Assembly: GCA_016617785.1 (NCBI GenBank)
Contig: JADILM010000004.1
Span: forward strand, 1,550,001-1,614,000
DNA length: 64,000 nucleotides
DNA from: Sporobolomyces roseus
Taxonomy: Eukaryota > Basidiomycota > Microbotryomycetes > Sporidiobolales > Sporidiobolaceae
Direction of reading: 5' to 3'
Shown here piece after piece: positions 22,765 to 34,489 of this stretch. The notes below the pieces were generated by a model, which had not been told where the DNA came from, made no database searches, and saw only the letters and a program-made list of their open reading frames with translations. Position 1 is the stretch's first letter; every line of letters begins with the position of its first letter. The position numbers and the translations under genes are program-made.

Positions 22765-25292
22765 TTACTTCTTCTCCTTGACCGAGACATGCAGAACACT
22801 GCCGTTGTCGAGGTTGAGAGCGGCCAAGGTTGTCGAATTTGCGAGGATTTTACCGTTGTAAGTGAACTTTTGCTTTCCGACGGGGAGTCCGACCATCGTC
22901 TGCGAGAGATGACTCGTGAGCATTGACGCGCTCGCGGAGATGAGAGAGAGGGAGGGACGTACGGCAATACGATCTCGAACAGTTCCGACGAGCAAAGTGA
23001 GGGGAACCTCGATTTCGAGTTTCTGTCCATCGCAACCCCATGCAGGTTTCGCTGGATAGTCCGGCAGTTGTACTCCGACCTTGACCGGATCAGGATGAGA
23101 TGCAAGCCATTCGCCTTCAGGGATAACTTGACCATCGTCCGTCTTGGGTCGTTTCGCAGATGGCTCACCTTCGACCTCGTCTTCGCGCGGTCGAGTCGAA
23201 GATTGTTGAGCGGCAGGTTCTGAAGAAGGGACGGGACGAGGTCCGGGAAGAGCTTCTCCGGGAGTATTGACATTCGGTCGTTGAGGAAGACTGGGAGGGA
23301 GATTGGCGGGAGCAGAGGGAGGAAGTGGTGATCCACCTTGTGGTAGACCTTGGGGAGCGGAGAGGAAAGAGTTGGCGGGTTGAGGACCGGCAGAGATACT
23401 GGCACCGGTGGAAAGGGTTGTCGGTTGAGCGGGAGCTGATTGAGGAGCGACAGCTGGAGCAGAAGGACCGATACGAGGTTCTCCACCATCTTCGGGTCTG
23501 TTCACGAGCGGCATTCTAATCAGAGCTGTTCCGAACAGAGGAGGAACGAGAGAGAGAAGAGCAACGTACCCAACGAGATGTTTCGCTCGGTGAAGCGCTT
23601 CGATCTGTTCGTCGAGGTTTGCAGTAGCTTGGTATCGATTCGTGATAGATTCTTTTGAGGCAGCGTGACCATCCCAAACATCCTTCTCTCGAGCCCTCGA
23701 CTTCGCCAACTCCTCCGCTTGCCTTCTGAACTCTTTGTCGCCAGGTGAATCTCCGAAGATATCTGGTCGGTGTGCAGCCATCGCTCGGATCGAAGCAGAG
23801 ACGTCGGTACCTGTTATACGAATTATCTTATTAGTTCTGTGGAAAGAGAGACGAAGGGAAGAGTCTTCAAACGTACCTCCAGGAAGCAAGTTCGACGCAG
23901 ATCGGTTGAGTTCTGCTTGTTTCTTCTCTTCCTTCCATCGAGGATCGAGCAATTCGTATCGAACGTGTTTGCTGAACTCTTCGACTGGCACTTGTTGACC
24001 CTCGAACATCGTGTAAGCTTGTCCTTTCTTGTCCTTCTTGTCTGCGTACGACGAGCGAATCAGCGACTCGAGACAGGTAGTAAAGCTTGAGAAGGAGAGA
24101 CGTACTGCGAATGTAATCTTTGCGAATCTTGACCGGAAGATTGGCATCAAGTGTCGCAACCTCTACCTTGTCTTCCGCTCTCTTGTCACTGACTTCCGCT
24201 TCTTCATCAGAATCTTCAGCATCCATCTCCATCTCTTGTTCCTCATGGCCATTCTCCTCCCCTTCTGCCTCTCCTCCATCAATAAAGATCGAGTTCATCT
24301 TCTTTTGTGCCAAAGTCATGTTCTCCACCTCGCTCAAACTCATCGGTGGCGGTAGTTCAGCGAGTCCAGCTTCGTCCGATTCGGTGAACTCGATAGTCGA
24401 TGCAACTTGGAAGTCTTGCCAATCGATTTCGGCGAATGCGATCCTCTCTGCCTCTGCCTTGTCTTCCTCCTCCTTCCTTCGAGATGACTCCCACTTCTCC
24501 CACTCCACTCGCTCCTGCGCATCCTTCAACACTTCTCGTCGTCCAATCGACGCTCGCTCGATTGACGCATCTGGAGGACCTCCCGCTCTTCGCTCGATTC
24601 GACTTTTCAGCTCTTTCGAAGGCATCAGAATCTTGGTGTATTGCTCGACGAGACTGTGTAGAATGCTCATTAGCTCAGAGTGGATCAGAATGATCAGAGA
24701 CGAAGAGCGTACCGGTTGAAGTACCCGAAAAGAGAGTGAGAGGGTCGAAGGAAATCGAACTGATAATTTCGACTTTCTCGACCGGCGAGTTCCCTTGTGA
24801 ATTGTGTACCGGATCGAGCAGCGAAGAGTGCAGTGAGGCGGAGAATATCCCTGCGATAGCTCCATGTTCAGCAAGGAACAGAGGAGGAGGATTGAACAAA
24901 CGAGAACGGGCTCACAAGTCGACAGCGCTGATCTTTGGCGGGTCTTCCACCAGGAACTCTAATGGAGGAGGTTCTGTTGGTCTCCCATCATCCTCTGCTG
25001 CTCCATCTGGACCTTTATTCGTTCCATCAACTTTATCATCTGGTTTCTGTTCTGGTTGCTCTCCCGCTTTGAATGCGGCTAGTCGGTCGGCGTAGTAGGC
25101 GTAGTAAGGGTTGGTAGGGTTTAGGAAAGCGAATCGAGAGTCTGTCTGCTCTCTCTGTCGGAAGCGTTCCTCGAGTTGAGCGGCGTTTGGTTTCGGAGCG
25201 ATGAAAGCGGCAGTCTTGTCTACGATCGTCTTGATCGCCGGTGGAGGTAAGATGATAGTCGCATCTGGTGCTGGAGTACCATTCTCAGCCAT
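22765..25292 (-). CDS. SF3A1: splicing factor 3A subunit 1
   Basis: SF3a1 (yeast Prp21) is part of the U2 snRNP. The start MAENGTPAPDATIIL at 25292 leads into SURP domain 1: IKTIVDKTAAFIAPK, then FLNPTNPYYAYYADRLAAF. The second SURP domain, after an intron, reads DILRLTALFAARSGTQF, then SRNYQFDFLRPSHSLFGYF and LVEQYTKIL. Then come the acidic middle segment (DWQDFQVASTIEF) and the SF3a1 core (VPVEEFSKHVRYELLDPRW and TNRYQATANLDEQIEAL). A Pro/Ala-rich linker follows, and the C-terminal ubiquitin-like domain contains FTYNGKILANSTTLAALN and ends LHVSVKEKK at 22765. About seven exons. All domains are present in the expected order. Confidence 0.95.
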
Positions 25293-26100
25293 TTTTGGGT
25301 GGAGGAAGAGATGTGGTGGAAATACAGGTGACTTTCTAATCTCGCTCCAATAAATTCGTAGAACCAGCAAAACTTGACAATTGCTTCTCTCTCCCACCTC
25401 GACATCTTTGCTCAGTGTGATTGGTCATACATGTAGCTGAGAAGTACTGCGAAGGGACCAGCTCTCAAGGAACGACAAGGCAATCGACAAATTGCACTCT
25501 TCCTGGCCTTGTCAGTCTCAACTCCCCGAGTAACTGCCGCTCTTTGTCTTCGCTGGCCTTGTTCGAGAGCCCACTAACGACATTGCGTGTCTCGGCAGGA
25601 AAGGCGACCTTGAAGAGGAAGGACAACTTCCGTTGGCACTTTCGCAATCTTCGAAGAAGCATTTCGTCAATTGCCTGACGATGGAACACTATAACGACGT
25701 ACCCGAGCGTCGCACTATCGACGCATTACTCCTCTTTGTCTCCATTGGTTTTTTTTTGTTGCGAAACAACCCCGATCATTTGGGAGAACAAAAGGATTCT
25801 CTTCTCGTGTCGGCTAGCGGCCGAGCTACACTCATGGGGCCACGAAACCGGTCGGAATGGTCCGAAAAGTAGTCATAATAGTTTCTCTCCGACTCCTGGG
25901 GTTCCTTCATTCTAACTTTTTGATTGATTGCATCTCTCTTGCTCTCGCCCCTCTCACTTCCGACGCTTGCTCTTGCACTTCACGCTCAGCCCTCAATTTC
26001 TCGGAATCAACGATCAACTCATCGACTCGAATATCCTCAAGCTCAAACTACATTCTTTCCACCAGAACTTTTCGCAGAACTCTCTTCCCGATCGAGAAAA
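25293..26100. promoter_or_regulatory. divergent SF3A1/G-alpha promoter region
   Basis: About 800 bp between opposed starts, the longest gene-free stretch in the first half of the window. It includes a T9 run near 25750 and a T/C-rich stretch before the G-alpha ATG. Frames of 60-85 codons here show no recognisable protein. Confidence 0.45.
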
Positions 26101-28131
26101 ATGGGTGCTTGTGGATCTTCCGAGCAGGGAGGAGGTGGAGGGGAGTTTCAACCGACGATGGAAGAAGTACAGAGGTCGAAAGTGATAGAGAAGATGTTGA
26201 GAGATGAGGAAAAGAAACTGTCAAAAGAAGTCAAGGTGAGAAGTCGTTTCTTTCTCTACTCTTCGGAACCAGCTGACTTGGGAACAAATCGGCAGATACT
26301 CTTACTCGGTACATTGCCGCTCTCGTCGAACAGGGAGTGCCAAATTTGAATGCTGATCAACTCATTTCGGTAACAGGTCCTGGTTCGAGTGGAAAGTCTA
26401 CGATTCTGGTAAGCTACGTTCCGCTGTTATCGATCAACTTCAGATACAAGCCACTGACGACCAGTCAAACTTCCGCAGAAACAAATGAAGGTGAGAAAAT
26501 GAACCCAGTAGAAACAGAACAAAGAGAAATAGCTTATCGTTTCAACATTTATGCAGGTCATCCACCTTTCAGGGTTCACACCGAGCGAATTCGAATCGTA
26601 TCGACAGCAGATCTTTGTCAATGTGAGAGATGGCATCCTCGCTGTCTTCGCGGTCATGGACGAATATCGGATCGAGATCTCAGATCCTTCTCTACGAGTG
26701 CGTTTCTCGCTTCCCCTGCACGCACTCTTGCTGACCTGGAGCTCGTTTTGTCAGAGTATACGCTATATGATCGAAGATGCCGGTGACCTGCGAGAAGGAG
26801 AACCTTTTCCTCAAGAGCTTTACTTTCCAATACGAAGTCTTTGGAGAGATCCGGGAATACAACTAGCTCTATCGAAGGGTACGGAGGCTACGGTACCGGA
26901 GAAGTGAGCTCAAAGCTGTTCAGTCGTTACCGTCATACTAAACTGACTCTTCGTTCTTTCGTTTGCAGCATGCCTTAGTCCGGCTCTTTTCGTTCTCACT
27001 GTTGAGACGCTTTCGACTGACCCTGCTTCCTTCGTCACAGCTTCTTCGCCGATCTCGATCGACTCTTCCAGCCTTCATATCAACCTACCGAACAAGACGT
27101 TTTGCGATGTCGACAGAAAACGACGGGAATTACAGAAACCATCTTCAACTCTCGAGACCTACAGTATAGGATCTTCGACGTCGGAGGACAGAGATCCGAA
27201 AGGAAGAAATGGTCAGTCCAGTTTCCTCAAGCCTGAATCATACCTTTGCCTCGACTGATAATCGCTTATTTCTCGTTCACAGGATCCACTGCTTCGAAAG
27301 TGTCACAGCCGTTCTCTTCCTCGCAGCAGTATCGGGGTATGATGTGAGCTCGTTACTTCCCACGTCTGAAGCGATCTTTGCCGGAACTGACCTTGCGATA
27401 CTTTGTTTCGCTTCGCTCTCACAGCAAGTGCTGCTCGAGGATCCTGACTCTGTGCGTGGAAAGATTTCTCAATGCCCTGTATCGCTCTGGAGCTGACTCA
27501 AGGGTTGATCGCTGCAGAATCAAATGCAAGAAGCGCTCATGCTATTCGACTCAATTTGCAATTCGCAATGGTTCGTCAAGACTTCGATCATCCTCTTCCT
27601 CAACAAGGTACGGCGCCCCCCTCTCTCACAACGGATTGTGCTAGCGTATTCGACTGACTAAGTCGCACTTCTGTAGGTTGATGTTCTGAAGGAACGAATC
27701 CTAACTTCTCCCGTTCGAGCTCACTTTCCTGACTTCCAAGGTTAGTGTCTCTTCGACTGTCACGTCACTCGTACACAGCTGACTTCGGCTCATCACAGGT
27801 GATGATACGGACTACAACGCTGCGAAAGAGTTCTTCAAAGTCAAGTTTACTCGTCTGAATCGATCGACGAGCAAAGAAGTTTGTGAGTAAAGCTACTGAT
27901 CTCGTCCAGCAAAATTCGTCTCTGACCATGTCGCTATAGACTGTCACTATACTACAGCAATCGATACGAGCCTCGTCAAGGTGGTGATGACTAGCGTGTA
28001 AGCTTCTCCTCGCCGTCGCGATTCTTCGATGTTCTTGCTTTTGGATGCCAAAGTGCGTGACTCATCAATCTGTCATTCGTAGATACGACATTATCCTCTC
28101 TCGCAACCTCGAAGGCGTCCTACTTCTATAG
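26101..28131 (+). CDS. heterotrimeric G-protein alpha subunit
   Basis: A GTP-binding G-alpha protein that transmits receptor signals at the plasma membrane. MGACGSS supplies the N-myristoylated Gly2 and palmitoylated Cys4. [30 protein letters not shown] spans four introns; the exons between are 13 nt (26296-26308), 32 nt and 12 nt (26479-26490). A 9-nt exon (26969-26977) gives part of the ENMPY segment before [13 protein letters not shown]. Switch I is [16 protein letters not shown]3 is [19 protein letters not shown]4 is [12 protein letters not shown] and G5 is TTAIDT. The end is [14 protein letters not shown]. About 15 exons in all. The G1 motif is GPGSSGKST instead of the usual GAGESGKST, so the Glu that normally pairs with the switch I Arg is replaced by Ser. 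Exon phases all agree. Confidence 0.93.
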
Positions 28132-28395
28132 AAATCTCTCGCACTTGTAACAATTCGCTTCTCACCGATACCCCCTCACGCTTCCCCTCATATTCCCAGC
28201 GCTCTCGCTCGCCAGTATAGTATCGCACCTACTTGTCCTCTCTTACGCGCCCGAAAGTTAGCACTCTCTTGTAACTCGTTCTTGATGTCTCCTCGTTGTT
28301 TATCTATCGTTGCGAACCCAGTCTATCTATTTCCACAGGCTCGCCTGCAAGCCTAATGGCATACAACAATATACTCCACTTCAGGTGACACCGGC

Positions 28396-29870
28396 TCAGT
28401 CGGAGTCGTCTTTCTTCCCTGCATCTGCAGGTCGTTTCGTTAGAACTTGGTCGATGATACCTTGTTCGATAGCGGCGGATGGGACGAGATAGTGGTCGCG
28501 ATCGAGCATTCGAGCTATAGATGCAAGTCGCATTAGCGGACTGCTGAATTTGAGGATAACAGTCGAGAGAAAGCAGAACGAACCAAATCGCGAACGAGCG
28601 TGTTCTCGCTCCTCGTTCGGTAGAATACAATGATCCGCGTCTGCAACCGGTGGAGCTGTCGAGTTAGCTTTACTCTGAAATACACTCATTGGGACAGCGA
28701 GAGATACCCACAAAGATCGAACATCTTCTCTCTCACTCGCAGAATCTCGTTAGCCTGTGCGGAACGAGGCTTCTGATCAGTTTCGATGCGTGTGCGAGAC
28801 TGCGAGTGATAGATCAGGGCACGCACGACAATCGAGATATCGGAAGCTTGACCTCCTGCGCCTCCAGATGGTTCTGTGGAAAACAGAAACGATTAACCGA
28901 GATCGTCGAAAGGCCAAGAAGGAGGAAGGGAGCGTACGATGTATCATGATTGAAGAGTGGGCGAGAGCGCTTCTCTGTCCCGGCTCCCCTGTTTGGGAAG
29001 AGCGTAGGTGAGAATTGCTCCAACAGAGAGAAATGGTCGGGTCAATAAGAAGACGGAACTTACCTCCTGCCAGAATCAACGATGCCATCGAGCTCGCTTG
29101 ACCGACGACGATAGTATGTACCGGACAATTGATGAATTGCATCTGTGGATGCGAACATACGCGAATTGAAGTCAGCAAATTATCGTTCGAAACGGTCAAG
29201 GCAGATCAACAAACGGTATCATAGATCGCTAGACCGGCAGTGACGCTTCCTCCAGGTGAATTGATGTATAGTGATATCGGTGAGGAGGATTCAGCTTCGA
29301 GGAAGAGAAGTTGCGCGACAACTACCGAAGAAAGTGCATCGTCGATCTGTTTTCGGCAGAAAGAAACAAGTAATCTGATCAGTACACGGTCTCACTTACA
29401 TAACTAGACGTCGCCGAACTTCGCCAGGATGTCTGCGCTCGTGGAGAGGGGGAACGAACAGGTGCATTGAGGAAAACGATACGTTCTTGAAGCAGTCTCG
29501 AATAAACTGAGCAAGCGAAGGAAGCGGATCGTCAATACAGTTATACATAGCTGTCCAATATGCTCTCACGAGCTCACCGTCCGATACTCGTTCACCTCGA
29601 GGCTAAATAGCCCCCGTTCAGAAACCGTCAATTTGCCTCTGAGCGATCAAGAGAATGACCGGGACGCACCTCTCTCGAGATCACATAAGGTATAAGCGTC
29701 TCCCTCCGCGCGCTTGACGTGATTGAGCGCTTTGGAGGCGAGATCCTCTCCCGAGTACGTGCTGCCCTTTGCGCTGACAGTAGACTGTTTGAGACAGCTC
29801 GACGGCTAGTGGAAGCTTGCGGTAGGCGATGTGTGAAGATAGAGATGCCGGGCCGAGCGAAAGCAGACAT
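28396..29870 (-). CDS. mitochondrial ClpP protease subunit
   Basis: Proteolytic subunit of the Clp protease of the mitochondrial matrix. A presequence ([20 protein letters not shown]) precedes [10 protein letters not shown], then [20 protein letters not shown], a ClpP hallmark. Next come [38 protein letters not shown] and [27 protein letters not shown] contains the catalytic Ser, and [18 protein letters not shown] the catalytic His. The Asp-bearing segment and [20 protein letters not shown] follow. Stop at 28396. About eight exons; the short one between LAGG and MIHQP reads [12 protein letters not shown]. ClpP is missing from S. cerevisiae and many yeasts but present in various other fungi. 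Confidence 0.92.
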
Positions 29871-30118
29871 GAGAGAAAGCGAAAGTGAAGCGAAAAAGAG
29901 AAAGGGAATTCGAGAATGAGCTGTTCAGTTTCGAGCGAGCCGCTTATGCGCTGACACTATCGACGAGATGGCACAAAATCTGCTCCACGATCGACAGAGG
30001 AGCTAGCTTTCAGAAGAACAGCTCAAACGACAAAAGTGCGAAATTGCAAATCGAACGAAAACGACAAGTAAAGCGACTGACAACAAGACAAGCTGGAAGA
30101 GAGACCAGAGAGCGACGA

Positions 30119-31256
30119 TCAGAATCGAGCGTAGGCACCACGGGTCATCCAGGTAGAGCGACCATCCTTGTCCTGCGAGTCGTATACCAAAGAAGAATTA
30201 GTTTGACTCGTCTCAAATGTATACTTCGAGCGTTACGACTCACCTTTGTCTCATCCAATCCCTTGTCTCTGTACAGTGAAGCAATCGCAGGGCTTTGCTG
30301 TTTCTTCTGTTCTGCGAGTTTCGCGGCGAGAGTCGCTTGAAGATGCGGTACTGACGCTCCAGCCTTGACTGCAGGCGCAGCAGCTTTCGCGTTCGCAACA
30401 GATGTGTTCTTCTCCACCTTCTGCTTCTTCGCCTTGACGCCCGAATCATCCCCACCTTCACCTCCTTTTCGTTTCGCCGCTTTCGCCGCCTTCTTGTCCT
30501 CCTTCTCCCTCACTTTCTTCGCCTCCCACAATGCCTGCATCGTCTCCAACTCTTCCTCCTTCGGGTTCAATGTGACCCATTCCTCAGGTTTCTCACTTCG
30601 TTCTCCATCGACCGGACAAACTCTCTCATCCGATAATTCCCCTTGGTCCTCCTTCTGAGCAGCTTCTCCTTTCTTCTCTTGACCTCTCCTCATCTCTTTC
30701 AACGCAACTTCCGATATGACACATCCACAAGGTTTCCGATAAACGAATTTGATTGATCCGTTCATTTCCCTCAATGAAATCGGGCACACGAAGGGAGAAG
30801 CTCGCATTTGTTCCGAAGTACCTCCTCCATGCGTCGTTGCCTCCGTTTCTGCTTCGTTTGATTCGTCGAGAGAGGGGTTCGGAGTGAGTCGTAAGGTCGT
30901 GACATCTTTGAGGGAACGGATGTGGGAAGCGACGAGAAGTCCGTCTGAACCGAAAGGGGAATGTTCTGTCGCAGAAGGAGGGTTGAGGAGGTAGGATATG
31001 ACTGCTTCTTTGTTATACAGTTTGCCTAGTGGACAAGAGACGACGGGTTGACGAAGAGGTTGCTGGATTTCGAACGAAAGAAGTTCAGTCATTTTGCAAG
31101 TCTTTTCGATTCAAGTAAGAGGAGTTGGCATACCTTTGAGAGTGCACAGAATGCCCACATCTGTCTTACTTTGTCCTTGTCATCCTCTCTGGATCTCTTC
31201 TTCTTTGTCTTTACGAGATCATCTCGCTTTGGAATCGATCCTCCATCATTACCCAT
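30119..31256 (-). CDS. RTF2: replication termination factor 2 homologue
   Basis: Rtf2 binds PCNA and stabilises stalled forks; it has a RING-like C2HC2-type domain. The start MGNDGGSIPKRDDLVK is the family signature. After one intron the second exon joins ALSK to QPLRQPVVSCPLGKLYNKEA. Then come the zinc region (FVCPISLREMNGS, YRKPCGCVISEVALKEM and RVCPVDGERS) and a basic linker KKAAKAAKRKGG. The last exon gives DKDGRSTWMTRGAYARF, ending in TGA at 30119. The overall order fits the family. Confidence 0.93.
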
Positions 31257-31581
31257 GTCGTTCTAGATTTGCTTAATTCGAGTTTGTTGAATTGTGTGAT
31301 TGACTGGCGAGGTAGCAGAAGCAGCAGAGTGAGGTGAAGAGGAGCAAAAGAGTGGTTAGAGTTTCAAGCCTCTATTCATCGAAACTGAAGATTACAAGAA
31401 ATCGATTCGCATTCACTCTCGTTCACTTCTGCAAACCTCACGACACACTAGAAGAAACCAAGCTAATCAACGAACAACTCGATAGCCTGCACGCGACTTC
31501 CCTTCCTAGATCCCGCTCGCTCTCTTCGCTCCCCTTCCTTTCCTCCCTCCCTCTTCTCTCTCTCTTTCGTTTGACATCTCG
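31257..31581. promoter_or_regulatory. divergent RTF2/DSN1 promoter
   Basis: About 325 bp between opposed start codons. The DSN1 side is strongly T/C-rich (cttccttcctttcctccctc around 31530-31565). No gene is seen. Confidence 0.5.
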
Positions 31582-34009
31582 ATGCCAGTCCCTCGAGCCG
31601 CGAGACTCGCTTCAAGGAAATCAGTCATACCAGATCCTTCACTCTATGACGACCTATCTGATGACTCTAATCGAGAACCGAGTCCTCCTCCTCCCGTTCG
31701 ATCAACAATCAAAACAACAACAACTTCATCAACCAAATCAAAGTCTAAACCTTCTACTACCTCCAAGACACCTTCTACTACTTCGAATGGGAAAAGAAAG
31801 GCTACTCGCACCAGTACAGAGTCGCTAGAGGAGCAGGAGGAGCCTTCGAAATCAACAAAATCAAGTTCGCGTCCATTGAACGATACTCACCCAGCGAACG
31901 AGGAGGAGGAACGCCCGAGGAGTAAACAGTCCAGTGGGAAACGGAAACGGGCGGAAAAGGTGTCGGAGGAGGAGGTATCGGATCAACAGATTGAGGAGGA
32001 AAAGGTGGATAGATCGACCGCGTCTGTCAAACCTAGCAAGTCAAAGTCAGCTGGGAAACGATCAAAGACGAATCAAGATGCTGTAGAGGAGGGAGTGGAG
32101 GAAGTAGAGGGAGCTCAGGCGAGCAGTCAGACAGGATCTCAAAGAAAAGGAACTTTCGTCGTACGTCTCGTCCTCTGCCTCTCTTCTTGCTCGAGAACGC
32201 GGCTGAGTGGCTGTGTCGAATGTTATGTACAGCCTCGAGCAGCGACGAGTACTGCAGCGCGTCCGAACAAGCCACCACCGCAACTTTCGACCGTTCTCGA
32301 CGGATCAGACGACGATACAGAACCTTTCCTCTTCACTACAAATCCTCCAACACCACACGTAGCACCTCCAGCTAAACGGACAGCTGCCAAACCGAAACAA
32401 AACCCGAAAGGAAAGGTACGTTCGACGCTTCTTGACCCTTTTCGCAAATTTGAATTCGTTTATTGACGTTCTCGCTTTTCCTCAGGCTCCTCGGATACAA
32501 ATGAGAGAAGTTGATGACGACAAGACACCTGATGAGACTCGACAACCTCCAGTAGCTTCTACATCTCGCGTCAAACTCACCCCAACTCGACCAGAGTCAA
32601 ACGTCGCCGTAACAACCCACGAAACTCCAGTTCAAGTCAAGAATATCGCATTTCGACAGGGAGCTGGTACTCCTGGAACGGCGGGTAAATCAGCTAGAAG
32701 GAACAGCAGTGGAAGTGCGAGAAGAGGGAGTAGCATCGGAGGGGGATTCACTGGTAAGTTTCCCCTCTTCCCCTCTCGCTTCTTCCTCTTTCTTCGAAAA
32801 GTTGAGTCGAGACGATCTCGAGTCTTAGACGCTGATGCTGGTCCCTCTACAACAGCCATGCCTCACCCCGAAATCGACGACAAGGAACTTTGGCGTTCAA
32901 CCGATCCGCTCCTCCCTATCGCAGCTCAAACAAGAAGTATCGTCTCGTGGGCGACACAACGCAGTCGGATCAAAGTATTCGAAGGCGCAAGATCGACACC
33001 GGAAAGAGACCTAGCGAAATCAGTCGTCGATAGCTTCATCGATGATATCTGTAACCTCGTCGTCGATACGAGTGTGCCGCGTGATGCTGTGAGTTTCTCT
33101 TTGCGACTCGAAGGTGAAACCATGCTGACTCCTTCGATATACAGCAGCAACGAGTGAATCTTGCTGAACTACTGCCGCATCCGACCAACATTCAAAATGC
33201 CGAGAAGAGGCTCGCATTGGAAGAGGAGTTCCGAACGTATGTTTTGCTCGGCTCTTGATCATCTCTGTCGGCGATACTCATTGGTTTGCATATTTTACAG
33301 TATCGAACGAGAACAGAACACCCGACAAGCGATCACCTCTACCTACGCCGAATTCTCGACCCGAAGAGCCGCTGCTCGAGAAGCTTCCTCAACCTCTTCC
33401 CTCGCACAACCGATAGATCCAGTCTCTCTAGCCGAGACTTTCGATCTGAGTCGACCAGGACCGACTTCACTCGAAGAAGCGCTCGAGATGGGTCGAGTAC
33501 TGCTCGAGGAGGCGAAAGCGAAGAATGAAGAGGGAGAGAAAGCGAAGAAGAAGGACCGACGGAAATCGAAAGCGAAGGAGGAGGACGGAGAGGCAGCGCT
33601 GGATTTACGAGTCAGAGAAACTTTGGACCGCGTGAGTTGCTACTGTTTCTCTCCTATCGCCCGGCTTTGCTCCTCGTGCTCATTACGTTATGATGTCCTC
33701 AAACAGACTGTTAGCCTTGGACAACTCACACATCGATTATCAGGATTCACTCGAGTCGCTTCTCGATACATCTCGCATCGATCTGCCGAAGTTCACCAAG
33801 CTCTCACTGCCTACTCCCTACATGGCCTCGAGTCGACAACGTCATCAAGTACAGCGAACGATCCTCAAGCAGGAGGATCCTCTGCATCGCCTTCTGGAGC
33901 TGGACTGTCGGGACTCGTCGGAGTCGGCGCTTCGCACATCTCGACCGGAGGACTCGATCCGATGGACCTGCTACGAGCGATCTCACGTGCCGACTCGTCG
34001 AGACGATGA
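31582..34009 (+). CDS. kinetochore protein DSN1/Mis13-like
   Basis: Subunit of the MIND/Mis12 kinetochore complex. The first exon is a long basic/acidic disordered region (PSTTSKTPSTTSNGKRKA). Middle exons give SARRNSSGSARRGSSIGGG, with the RRxSS pattern phosphorylated by Aurora B in the family. Next, MPHPEIDDKELWRSTD then LLPIAAQTRSIVSWATQR correspond to the conserved Dsn1 core (PHP..I..LP..R..LL.W). SVVDSFIDDICNLVVD is followed by coiled segments EEFRTIEREQNTRQAI and TSLEEALEMGRVLLEE. The end MDLLRAISRADSSRR lies at 34009. About seven introns, all keeping frame. It is a family match, not a specific assignment. Confidence 0.8.
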
Positions 34010-34489
34010 ACCCATCAACTTTAATATTCTATTCTCTATTTCCCTACAAAACGATACCCCTCAATGTTTTACGGCTCCTTCCTTCACGACCACCTTTCTC
34101 TCATCAGTAGATAGTCAATTCCCCATTCGTCTTTCACTCTCTGTTTCTGTTCAGTTCCCAGATACCCATCTATTCTAAAGTCTCCCTTTCGAACTTCTTT
34201 CATATCTTTTTACTTGCTTCTCTCCAGTCACAAGGATCTTTCAAAATGTCATTTGTTGCTCTCTGATAGTCTATGTTCCGATCTTTGACGGTTGTAAGGG
34301 AAAATTCCTCTCTCTCCTCTATTTCGTTTCGGGATGCGGCGAGAAACTAAGCTAGTCGACGCCTGAGCTCGCGGGAACTCTCGACTGTGACTTCTAACAG
34401 ATAATATCAGCGATATCTTCGAGTCATAGGAAACAGCGAGCCAAAGGGAAAGCGATTCGTAATTGACAGGTGGAAAGTAAATATTTCGG
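34010..34489. other. convergent intergenic region
   Basis: 3' sequences of DSN1 and the MYND gene, with A/T-rich patches (tttaatattctattctct). No gene or structured element is seen. Confidence 0.5.

Noticed and set aside
22623..23489. 288-codon minus-strand frame
   Set aside because: It overlaps the SF3A1 linker and ubiquitin-like exons in another frame; the SF3A1 protein explains the region.
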